6,929 bases of DNA, taken from NCBI GenBank assembly GCA_900552985.1, contig USBP01000074.1:1-6929 (forward strand). The letters are read 5' to 3'. How positions within the stretch are numbered: position 1 is the first letter of the stretch; each line of letters starts with the position of its first letter. This document shows, piece by piece, positions 1 to 6,281 of the stretch. The translations under genes were made by a program, and so were the position numbers. The stretch comes from an uncultured Oscillospiraceae bacterium. Its GTDB lineage: Bacteria > Bacillota > Clostridia > Oscillospirales > Acutalibacteraceae. The notes beneath the pieces were generated by a model. It ran no database searches and was not told where the DNA came from. It was given only the letters and a program-made list of their open reading frames with translations.

Positions 1-66
1 GGGAGCCAAGCCATGCAGGGCCGCCACCAACCGTGGCATACAGGGTGCGCAACCCTTTATGAGCAA

Positions 67-99
67 CCTCCCCCGGGGAAGAGGATCACCCGGGGAAAG
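67..99 (-). terminator. Hairpin downstream of the Ig-like protein gene, possible terminator
   Basis: Arms at 67-77 and 89-99 enclose an 11-nt loop, starting 31 nt past the stop codon at 130. Read as minus-strand RNA, the arms give 11 continuous pairs including two U-G wobbles. Read as plus-strand RNA, those two positions are C-A mismatches, so the structure fits minus-strand transcription. No U-tract follows, so this is not a classical intrinsic terminator. It could instead be an RNA-stabilising or processing hairpin. Confidence 0.35.
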
Positions 100-129
100 C
101 TACCAACAAAACAGAAGGGCGAGCCAGGA

Positions 130-1749
130 TCAGCCAACCAGTGATCCCAAGCCGTCAAAGAGGCCCATAAACCACTCCACAACCTTCATCAGGAAGTTGA
201 GGATCGCTTCCCCAATGCTCTGGAAGAAGAGCTGGATGGAGAAGGAGGTATCCGCCGTGATTGTGACAGCCTCATCCGGCATGGTGAAGGAGATGGTCCG
301 CTGCGTGAGGTCAACGACACCAACATCTAACGTCTCGCCTGCGGCATTGGTGATCCCCCAGCCGTTAAAGACGTCGTATTTGCCCAGTAATGTGGTATCG
401 AATTCCACGCGGACGGTATCGCCCGGCCTGTAGGAGCCGGAGCCGGAGCCGCCCTCCACCGTGACGGTGTGCGGCAGCACAACCTCACGTGTGACAGAAG
501 CGGGGAGGAAATGGAAGCCATCTCCCTCGGCAGGCGTGTAAACCGCCTCGATTTCGTAAGAACCGCTCTCCGTGACCGGGTAGGTGACTACAGCATCAAT
601 CTTTTGACCTTCAGCTGCCACTTCACCGTTGACCTTGTAGGTCACAGTGCCGTTACAAGTGCCATACTGGTAGTCGCTGTAGCGCACGCTAAGCTGCAGG
701 GTGTTCTCTTCGGTTACGACAGCGCTCAGAGGCAGCGCTGTGGTGGAGTTAGGCGTCACGATGATCTTCACCGGGTGGAACGCCTCATTGAAATTCTTTG
801 CGGTCATCCTGGCGGTCACCGTGTGCTCGCCAACCTGCAGCGCTTTGCTGGCCTGCTCATCTGAGTAGCCCGAGCCGTGCTCCCCATAGAAATCCACCTT
901 GACGGCGGAAAGAGAAGGCGCCATTTCGCCTTCCTCTACCAGCTCTGCACCAGAGAAAGCATATCGCAGTTCCCTGTTTGGCTGGTAGGTGTACTGATAG
1001 GTGGGGGCCTCGGTCACCACGATGTCGCCCATTTCGATTGTGACGGGCACCGTGAAGGTGACAGCCTCGGCCGATGTGGGATCATCCGGCGTGAAGGTGA
1101 CGGAAACCTCCGTCGTCGCCGGGTAAACCGCCTGATCCGGCTCAGTGAAGGCAAAGGTCCCCTCCACATTCGCCTTGCCGCCGGTCAACGTCAGATCAGA
1201 GGCTGTCATATTCTCCACATATTTAGCCGGAGAAACGACAGGAGGTTCTGTAATCTCTGCGGGGGAAATTCCACTTCCCTCAACCGCCTCAAACGTGAAC
1301 CAATACTCTACCCATATAGGAATGCCATATGGATTGCCAGAAATTCGAACAAGTTCTCTATTAGTTCCGACGTTTTTTACTACATCGTCCTTATTCACAA
1401 ATTCAACGGTGCACTTCGATGCAAGGCAGTTTTTAGTTTTCCCAGTTTCCGGGTCGTAATATTTCATGGTTACGCCACGGTGGGTAAACTCGCCCTCCTC
1501 AAGAGGAACCGTCAAATCATTTGCTCGAAACTGATAATCTCCAAGCCGAGTTCCTACTATAGCAGTATTTTGGCTCTCATCTTCTAAAAGTGCTTTGGTT
1601 AAATAGACATAATCTGCGCTTTTGGCATAAACCTCAACAACATCTGCCAACTCTGCTGCAAAAGAGAATAGTGGTACAGCGCCAAGGATCATCAAGAGGG
1701 AAAGTAAAATGGACAATCCCCGGCGGAAATGCTTGCCTCTCTGACCCAT
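130..1749 (-). CDS. Secreted Ig-like/bacterial-repeat surface protein (539 aa)
   Basis: Predicted extracellular protein of unknown specific function. Residues 1-31 form a Gram-positive signal peptide (basic MGQRGKHFRR, hydrophobic core, SFA/AE cleavage). Residues about 32-170 are an unrecognised domain with a close cysteine pair (C108, C113). Residues about 182-242 resemble Clostridia Ig-like repeats (L-T-L-T-G-G-K, G-T-F-A-F, F-T-P-D-D). A second Ig-like unit spans about 333-425 (G-T-V-T-Y-K-V-N-G; G-S-Y-E-I-E-A-V-Y). Residues about 427-501 match the beta-repeat style of InlB/Listeria-Bacteroides repeats (Y-R-P-G-D-T-V, F-N-G-W, F-T-M-P-D-E-A-V-T-I-T-A). The last 36 residues are an amphipathic tail (FFQSIGEAILNFLMKVVEW). 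There is no LPXTG motif and no dockerin. The ATG at 1749 is preferred over TTG 1758 or GTG 1755 because GAAAGGG lies 9 nt upstream of it. The coding part at 1261-1740 is about 44% GC, against about 62% at 1021-1140, suggesting a mosaic gene. An adhesin or matrix protein is inference. Confidence 0.85.
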   Translation of the reverse strand: MGQRGKHFRRGLSILLSLLMILGAVPLFSFAAELADVVEVYAKSADYVYLTKALLEDESQNTAIVGTRLGDYQFRANDLTVPLEEGEFTHRGVTMKYYDPETGKTKNCLASKCTVEFVNKDDVVKNVGTNRELVRISGNPYGIPIWVEYWFTFEAVEGSGISPAEITEPPVVSPAKYVENMTASDLTLTGGKANVEGTFAFTEPDQAVYPATTEVSVTFTPDDPTSAEAVTFTVPVTIEMGDIVVTEAPTYQYTYQPNRELRYAFSGAELVEEGEMAPSLSAVKVDFYGEHGSGYSDEQASKALQVGEHTVTARMTAKNFNEAFHPVKIIVTPNSTTALPLSAVVTEENTLQLSVRYSDYQYGTCNGTVTYKVNGEVAAEGQKIDAVVTYPVTESGSYEIEAVYTPAEGDGFHFLPASVTREVVLPHTVTVEGGSGSGSYRPGDTVRVEFDTTLLGKYDVFNGWGITNAAGETLDVGVVDLTQRTISFTMPDEAVTITADTSFSIQLFFQSIGEAILNFLMKVVEWFMGLFDGLGSLVG

Positions 1750-1758
1750 GAACACCAA

Positions 1759-1765
1759 CCCTTTC
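1759..1765 (-). promoter_or_regulatory. Ribosome binding site that fixes the start at 1749
   Basis: The minus strand reads GAAAGGG, then 9 nt, then ATG. The alternative TTG (1758) and GTG (1755) codons lie 0 and 3 nt from this motif, too close to be served by it, so the ATG at 1749 is chosen. Confidence 0.6.
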
Positions 1766-1789
1766 TTAATTAGTACTCCTATGCTCTTA

Positions 1790-1877
1790 TTCGTGCACGA
1801 ATTGATAGGGCGTTTTTATTTTAACATTATTGCACGAAAATGTAAAATATATTTCGTCGTGCCGCTTCGTGCACAAA
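1790..1877. promoter_or_regulatory. Three operator-like copies of TTCGTGCACGAA
   Basis: Position 1790-1801 is a perfect 12-bp palindrome TTCGTGCACGAA. 1827-1838 (TTATTGCACGAA) matches it at 10 of 12 positions and lies between the -35 and -10 boxes. 1866-1877 (TTCGTGCACAAA) matches at 11 of 12. Centres are 37 and 39 bp apart. This layout (upstream site, site in the promoter spacer, site in the 5' leader) is what a repressor binding cooperatively would use. No family can be assigned from the motif alone. Confidence 0.4.
1818..1846 (-). promoter_or_regulatory. Sigma-70/A-type promoter for the Ig-like protein gene
   Basis: The minus strand carries TTTACA (1841-1846), a 17-nt spacer, then TAAAAT (1818-1823), with one or two differences from consensus in each box. 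Transcription would start near 1811, leaving a 5' leader of about 60 nt before the ATG at 1749. The leader includes the perfect TTCGTGCACGAA palindrome. Confidence 0.6.
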
Positions 1878-1914
1878 CAAGAGCATAGGAGCATATTCCA
1901 ATCATTTCGACGAT

Positions 1915-1946
1915 CTTCCCCCCCCGCCTGTAACGGCGGGGGGAAG
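1915..1946 (-). repeat. GC-rich hairpin 2 in the intergenic gap
   Basis: The left arm CTT-C8-GCC (1915-1928) pairs with GGC-G6-AAG (1935-1946) around a 6-nt loop, with two unpaired C residues. It lies downstream of the hairpin at 1961-1992 in the minus direction. No U-tract follows on the minus strand. It resembles the intergenic GC-rich hairpin repeats common in gut Clostridia (recollection, not verified). Confidence 0.4.
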
Positions 1947-1960
1947 AAATTTGACTGTCC

Positions 1961-1992
1961 CCCTTCCCCCATCAATGTCGATGAGGGAAGGG
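1961..1992 (-). terminator. Stable hairpin just past the dockerin gene, likely 3' end or REP-like
   Basis: The arms CCCTTCCC (1961-1968) plus CATC (1970-1973) pair with GATG (1980-1983) plus GGGAAGGG (1985-1992) around a 6-nt loop. The single C-A mismatch on the plus strand becomes a G-U wobble in minus-strand RNA, giving a 13-bp unbroken stem. It begins 17 nt past the stop of the dockerin gene. A good U-tract is lacking, so intrinsic termination is uncertain. It may instead define or protect the mRNA 3' end. Confidence 0.45.
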
Positions 1993-2009
1993 AAAAGAAA
2001 GGAGTGTGC

Positions 2010-4820
2010 TTATGAGCCTGAGCCTGAGCCAGCGGGGCCCTGCTGATCAAAATCCCCGGATTCCAGGAGAGATTGGTCAGCAGCATCAATCACGCCGTCC
2101 CCATTCAAGTCGGCTGCGGTGAAGAACGGGCCGCCCGCGAAGAATTTCGCGGTATCCCCCGTGCCATCCACCAAGCCGCTCATGATGGCTTCGTCGGCCT
2201 CATCAATTGCACCGTCTCCATTGAGGTCGCCAAAAAGCACCACTGTATAAAGTGCTACCTGCTCGGTTCCATTCGTGACGTATACATAGGATCCTGTTCC
2301 AAGATAATCACCCAGCATATCGTAAGTCAGCGTTGCACCACTTACCGGCGTGGCAAGGCTATCCACTTCGAGATCAGTAGCACCCTCTACCAAGCCGTAA
2401 ATAAACATCTGGCGGGAATCAACCACCAGAGAGTCATCCGCCGGGATAATCCACTCCGGCTTCAGGTTGCGGTGCGCCTTCATCAATTCGACGCGGGCCG
2501 CATTCACCTTGCCCTGCACGGCGGCGCCATCCGCGCTCACCTGCTCGGCAAAGGCCTTGGCCTCGGCATAATCCGCCCAAGTATCCGGCGCATAGCCGGC
2601 GCTGCTGGAAATCGTGCCGAAATCTGCGATCGCGGCGTTGAGCTGCGTCTTATCGGCTGCCTGCGGGATCATCCGCGGGTAGAGCAGCTCGACCATATGC
2701 TGGGCATACAGGATATCCAGCGAGCGGACGGGCTCCTCCGAGTTGACCAGGCTCCACGCATGGTTGAACCAGCTCTGCCAGCGGCGGAAGGTGAAGAGCT
2801 CATAGTTGACAAAGTCAAAGTAATCCGAGCTCTCCTGCTGCTCAAGCACTGCCTTGAGCGCGGCAATCTGCTCCGCGTTGGTATCGGCAAGCTTGGCGTC
2901 GAGCGCCTCCACAGCGGCGTTGACATCCTCAACCATCTTTTCATAGGCATTGTCGTAGGTGACATCGCCCACAACGATATCGTCAAACATCTTCGCATGG
3001 TCGGGGTTGCCATCCACGAGGGCGTAGGCATCCTTCAGGATGCTCTGATAGGCCGCCCACTCCGCGGAAGCATCCGCATAGTCCGCATACTGGCGGTCGG
3101 CGCTGTCGATTGCATCGAGCAGGCCGGGCAGGCCATAATCGTTATAAACAACGATGGTATGGTTCTGCGCGCCGGTGGTGACCGTCTCATGGCTGGCACC
3201 GCCCTCGAGATCAAAGCTGATCTGCAGCGGGTAGATGCCATAGGGCTGCGGGTCATCCGGCATGCGGTTGACCAGATACGGGTTTGCCGTGCCGTAGGAG
3301 GCGGTAGAGCTCACGGACACGCCATCCAGCGTGAAGATGCCGCCCTCGGCCGGGACATTGGCGGTGAGATAGCTCGGCAGCGTGCCGGAGACATTCGCCT
3401 TCACGATCTGCTGGCTGTCGTTATCGCTGCCAAAGAGCTGATAATCGTGGCGCAGGGTGACGGAGAAGATGGCCGCCTGGTCAATATTCGTGATATACAA
3501 ATAGGACGGGAAGGCGAGCACCGCCGTCTTATGCACCGGGCTGGATTCGGCCGTGGTGGCCTCATAGTTGCCAGCCGTGGCGAAGAACTGCGCATAGGTG
3601 GAGGTGACAAGCGGCGTCGCATTGAGCACGTCGCCATCCTCATCGAGGATGTTATAGGTCAGGTCGAACCGGACCTCCGTATTCGCGCTCACTGTGCCGG
3701 AAACCGCCACATCCAAGTAGTCGTTGGCATTGATCGCGCCAACATCCGCCGGGAGCGTGGCCGTGATGGCCGTATTATCCGAGGTGAGCGTGAGGGGCTG
3801 AATCTTATACATTGCATCCTGATGCAGGGTGCCGCTCGCATCGCGGTACGCGCGGTTGACGCCCGCAGTCAGGTTGGAGATGCGGATCTCCGTGCCGGCC
3901 GGCACAGAGCCGCCCGAGCCGTTAATCCGATCCGCAATGCTGAGATTCGCCTTGCCGAGGGACTGCTCATTGGCAGAGCCCATGAAGCCCGTCAACAGGT
4001 TAAGCACGGAGGGAAGCAGCGTCCCCTGCTTGGAGGAAAGGCCCTGCAGCAGGGTTGTGAAGGCTGCTTTCAGCCGTGTGGTGCTCAGCGCATCCTCAAA
4101 GGTTGTGATATCGCTCGGGATTGTGCCCGGCACAACGCCGTTGACGATATTCGTGACCAGCTCGATGAGCACGCCTCTCGCCGTCATGGTGTTGAGGGAG
4201 CTGTTCTCATTGTGGTCAAAGAAGGTGAAGAGCGCCTCGAAATCGAGATCGAGGAACGTATCCAGCACATACTCGACAAGGCTCTGCACCGTGAGGTCAG
4301 CCGCCGTGCCGGCCACGCCGGCCTCTGTGCGGAACATATCCTCATAGTTGAACCAGCGCTTATCCGCGATGGAGAAGATGATGGTATCCAGCTTCTGCCA
4401 CACGGTTTGATCCGCGCTGTTCGTCGCCACGATGCCGTTTGCATACTGCATCGCATAATCGAGCAGGTTTGCGAGGAACTGATCGAACGTGACATTCTCC
4501 GGGCACTGGAAATCAAAGAGGTTGTTGAAATAGAACACCCCAATGACCTTGGCGCACTCGAGAATGGCCTCGTTGCTATCCTCATCCGTGACAGTGTAAG
4601 TCGCATCCGGCACGATGGAAGCAATAAACTCCTTCATGCCGAGCACGGCGATCTGACGGAGCGTTGCATTCTCCGGGACCTCGACGTGCTTGACGAACTC
4701 CTGCACTGCGGAGCGGGCCACATACCGGCCGAGCTGCTGCGTCGTCCAGTTGGACGGATCGACGGTGTCGCCGCCGAGCGGGATGATGACCTTGAGGAGG
4801 TTTTCAATATTCGTCCTCAC
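2010..4820 (-). CDS. C-terminal part of a large secreted dockerin protein (936 aa frame)
   Basis: Best read as the continuation of the gene starting at 5848, in a shifted frame. It has no signal peptide, and no convincing ribosome binding site precedes its GTG at 4820, which overlaps the TGA of the other frame (GTGA). Residues about 1-290 are helical, rich in L-x-x-Y/V-L-D segments, and of no family I recognise. Residues about 300-560 are beta-rich and Ig-like in appearance. Residues about 566-645 and 721-788 resemble FIVAR helical repeats (A-A-V-E-A-L-D; Y-A-E-A-K-A-F-A). Residues about 797-862 are the linker domain often seen before dockerins (M-F-I-Y-G-L, Y-T-V-V-L-F-G-D). Residues 864-921 are a type I dockerin with two calcium loops, DLNGDGAIDEAD (D865, N867, D869, D876) and DLNGDGVIDAAD (D904, N906, D908, D915). 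Dockerins bind cohesins on scaffoldins or cell-surface anchors. No catalytic domain is visible. A Gly-Ser tail ends the protein. Confidence 0.85.
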   Translation of the reverse strand: MRTNIENLLKVIIPLGGDTVDPSNWTTQQLGRYVARSAVQEFVKHVEVPENATLRQIAVLGMKEFIASIVPDATYTVTDEDSNEAILECAKVIGVFYFNNLFDFQCPENVTFDQFLANLLDYAMQYANGIVATNSADQTVWQKLDTIIFSIADKRWFNYEDMFRTEAGVAGTAADLTVQSLVEYVLDTFLDLDFEALFTFFDHNENSSLNTMTARGVLIELVTNIVNGVVPGTIPSDITTFEDALSTTRLKAAFTTLLQGLSSKQGTLLPSVLNLLTGFMGSANEQSLGKANLSIADRINGSGGSVPAGTEIRISNLTAGVNRAYRDASGTLHQDAMYKIQPLTLTSDNTAITATLPADVGAINANDYLDVAVSGTVSANTEVRFDLTYNILDEDGDVLNATPLVTSTYAQFFATAGNYEATTAESSPVHKTAVLAFPSYLYITNIDQAAIFSVTLRHDYQLFGSDNDSQQIVKANVSGTLPSYLTANVPAEGGIFTLDGVSVSSTASYGTANPYLVNRMPDDPQPYGIYPLQISFDLEGGASHETVTTGAQNHTIVVYNDYGLPGLLDAIDSADRQYADYADASAEWAAYQSILKDAYALVDGNPDHAKMFDDIVVGDVTYDNAYEKMVEDVNAAVEALDAKLADTNAEQIAALKAVLEQQESSDYFDFVNYELFTFRRWQSWFNHAWSLVNSEEPVRSLDILYAQHMVELLYPRMIPQAADKTQLNAAIADFGTISSSAGYAPDTWADYAEAKAFAEQVSADGAAVQGKVNAARVELMKAHRNLKPEWIIPADDSLVVDSRQMFIYGLVEGATDLEVDSLATPVSGATLTYDMLGDYLGTGSYVYVTNGTEQVALYTVVLFGDLNGDGAIDEADEAIMSGLVDGTGDTAKFFAGGPFFTAADLNGDGVIDAADQSLLESGDFDQQGPAGSGSGS
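2058..2231 (-). other. Type I dockerin domain
   Basis: Two EF-hand-like calcium loops, each with D-x-N-x-D and a final D at loop position 12, are separated by about 27 residues. This is the duplicated F-hand layout of type I dockerins. The helix after each loop (E-A-I-M-S-G-L; Q-S-L-L-E-S) would carry the cohesin-contact residues. This is the only confidently named domain in the protein and points to attachment to a cohesin partner, which is not encoded in this window. Confidence 0.85.
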
Positions 4821-5848
4821 AAGGTCGGCCTGGCTTTCGCAATCAGCCGCCAGGTGAAGAGGGTTTGATCGGGCTGAAGCATCTCGCCCACATAATGGCC
4901 AAGGATTGCATTGATCTGCTCCGTGAAACCTTTGGTGCGGTCATACTCGAACTCCGTTACGATATAGTCCGGGTTGACGAGATCCTCCAGGTGGCCGCCC
5001 TTCTGGGCATTGGCGACCATGGCATCCTGAATGACGCCCTTGAGGCCGCTGTTCATCAGCGGAACAAGGAACTCATTCATTGCCGAGTAGGCAACCTCCT
5101 CAATAGCGCGGTAGGCGTTATCGGTTGCCAGATTGAGCTCAAAGCCGGGCAGCAGGCCCTCAAAACCGAGTGCCTCCGCATTGTGCCCTCCAATCTGGTT
5201 ATCGAGCACGTACTGCACGATTTGATCAAGAGTTTGCCCATTGTAGGGATCGCTGGTGGTTGGATGAATCAGATCCCACAGCGTTTCTTTGATGAAACCG
5301 GGGATGTCATCCAGAATCAGACGAACCTCCGCGGGAAGGAAGCCCTTGACGATCTTCCAATCAAAAGTATCGTCAATGATCTTCGCAAGCGTGGGCGCGC
5401 AGTGGCCAAGATAGGTCACAACGCTGGCGAGCACGTCGTCGTCATAATAGCCCTCGCTAGAACGGCGGATCGTCGCGATGTCGCTGCGGTTATCTTCCAA
5501 CACAACCAGGTCGCCGACTGTGGCAGAGCCGAACAGCCAGTTACCTGTGACACTGTAGATAGAACCCAGCGCAGCGTCAACAGAGGTCAAATCCAGCGTG
5601 CCGATGAGGGGGATATCAATAGACAGCCCCGCATCCTCGAGCGCCTGATCGACCTTGTCCAGCAGCAGGGAAGCCTGTTGCTCGGTGGTCAGCGTGACCT
5701 GATCGATGGAGTTGTAGTTGCCGCCTGAAACCAGCGCATCGTCAAGATACGGCGAGTATGCCGCACTGACGCCGACGGAAACGCAACCAAACACCATAAC
5801 GGCTGCCAGGAACACACTGAGCAAGCGTTTGGATCTTTGCTTTTTCAT
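4817..5848 (-). CDS. N-terminal part of the same secreted dockerin protein (343 aa frame)
   Basis: Residues 1-29 are a signal peptide: basic MKKQRSKR, hydrophobic core, cleavage at VSA/AY. The Cys in VFGC lacks a good lipobox, so type I processing is expected. The rest is alpha-helical and unrecognised, with segments such as QTLDQIVQYVLDN that recur in looser form in the downstream frame (LTVQSLVEYVLDT). The ATG at 5848 follows GAAAGGAG (5855-5862) by 6 nt, an excellent ribosome binding site. The last six residues (KARPTL, from 338) look out of frame. Adding one base near 4838 would change RLIA-KARPTL-stop into RLIAESQADLVRTNI and join the 936-residue frame, giving about 1279 residues. As it stands, the product would be a secreted fragment with no dockerin. 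Sequencing error, true mutation and recoding remain possible, in that order of likelihood. Confidence 0.8.
   Translation of the reverse strand: MKKQRSKRLLSVFLAAVMVFGCVSVGVSAAYSPYLDDALVSGGNYNSIDQVTLTTEQQASLLLDKVDQALEDAGLSIDIPLIGTLDLTSVDAALGSIYSVTGNWLFGSATVGDLVVLEDNRSDIATIRRSSEGYYDDDVLASVVTYLGHCAPTLAKIIDDTFDWKIVKGFLPAEVRLILDDIPGFIKETLWDLIHPTTSDPYNGQTLDQIVQYVLDNQIGGHNAEALGFEGLLPGFELNLATDNAYRAIEEVAYSAMNEFLVPLMNSGLKGVIQDAMVANAQKGGHLEDLVNPDYIVTEFEYDRTKGFTEQINAILGHYVGEMLQPDQTLFTWRLIAKARPTL
4834..4840 (-). other. Apparent frameshift within the dockerin gene
   Basis: On the minus strand the codons GCG AAA GCC run to a TGA 15 nt later. Reading one base back (GCG, then GAA AGC CAG) continues in the downstream frame without a break. 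No X-XXY-YYZ slippery heptamer is present at the shift, so a one-base loss explains it better than programmed -1 frameshifting. Confidence 0.75.
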
Positions 5849-6213
5849 GCCAATCTCCTTTCTAAAAAATATTCAATCAACCCAGCCTCCTAATGCCCAG
5901 TGCAGAGAAGGCGTAGGGATAATTGCTGCAACCAGAGGGGCGGCCAAAGGCAAAGCAGAAACGCCCCAGCGCACAAAAAGCACATGGGCCCGGCCCTCCC
6001 GCCGCCCGGCAGGTCAAACCGGCATACCGCCCGCTCCTGATGGAGCCCACAAGGCAAAAAATACGTATGTACAAAGGATTGCTTCTATTTAACTGTATAT
6101 TATCTATGTAAAAATCAAAGCTGATACAATTTTCCTTTTTCCTGTTGGGAGTTTTATGTGTAACGTGATGATTTCCCTTTTCGCAATCAAATCCCCTGCA
6201 ATTTACCAAGTGC

Positions 6214-6281
6214 CCTTATGCACGCTCCTTTTGAGCGCGCCGCCTGCTCTGGCGCCCGCGCATAAGGCCGCAAGAGGCCTT
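6214..6281 (-). promoter_or_regulatory. Mutually exclusive RNA stems in the leader
   Basis: In the minus-strand transcript, AAGGCC (6281-6276) can pair with GGCCTT (6269-6264), making a 6-bp hairpin with a 6-nt loop. The same CCTT stretch (6267-6264) also belongs to CCTTATGC-GCG (6267-6257), which can pair over 11 bp with 6224-6214, including one G-U wobble. The two stems share four bases and cannot form together, as in attenuators or riboswitch expression platforms. No U-tract or sequestered start codon is close by, so a switch role is only a hypothesis. Confidence 0.3.

Larger units (their letters stand above)
1776..1891 (-). repeat. 116-bp element with 26-bp terminal inverted repeats (MITE-like or regulatory)
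   Basis: The left arm (1776-1801) and right arm (1866-1891) match at 24 of 26 positions when one is reverse-complemented; both begin CTCCTATGCTCTT and end GTGCACGAA. The 64-bp centre is AT-rich and contains a promoter for the downstream gene. Both arm mismatches become G-U wobbles in minus-strand RNA, so a read-through transcript could form an unbroken 26-bp stem. No clear target-site duplication is visible: the flanks are TTAATTAGTA and CATATTCCAA. It encodes no protein. It could be a miniature transposable element or a host-evolved control region; one copy cannot decide. Confidence 0.6.

Noticed and set aside
24..38. GCCAC-N5-GTGGC hairpin near the left edge
   Set aside because: Only 5 bp with no U-tract, and not linked to any gene in view.
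1776..1891. CRISPR array
   Set aside because: The repeated motif copies are only 12 bp, partly inverted and degenerate, with no regular direct repeats or spacers.
1787..2089. 100-codon minus-strand frame spanning the dockerin stop, hairpins and inverted repeat
   Set aside because: It crosses repeat structures and begins inside the dockerin coding end. The PPPLQAGG-like stretch is what translating GC-rich intergenic repeats produces.
2012..2120. Plus-strand ATG at 2012 preceded by AAAGGAG
   Set aside because: The ribosome-site-like sequence is real, but the frame is antisense to the Gly-Ser tail and dockerin and encodes repetitive low-complexity residues.
4834..4842. Programmed -1 ribosomal frameshift site
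   Set aside because: No X-XXY-YYZ heptamer: GCG AAA GCC would not allow re-pairing after slippage. A one-base deletion is simpler.
2073..4868. 931-codon open frame on the plus strand opposite the dockerin gene
   Set aside because: It mirrors the real gene, has a His/Arg/Ile/Gly-rich composition without recognisable domains, and lacks a promoter. The minus frame has a dockerin and signal peptide. It is a by-product of GC-rich codon use.
4865..5728. 287-codon plus-strand frame opposite the N-terminal part of the dockerin gene
   Set aside because: Antisense shadow of a gene with a clear signal peptide and ribosome binding site.
5780..5800. Lipoprotein signal (Cys in VFGC)
   Set aside because: The position before Gly-Cys is Phe, which does not fit the usual lipobox, and a good type I cleavage site (VSA/AY) follows.
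5877..6209. 110-codon minus-strand frame in the leader
   Set aside because: Mixed composition, no good ribosome site, and residues change character between the AT-rich and GC-rich parts. It does not look coding.
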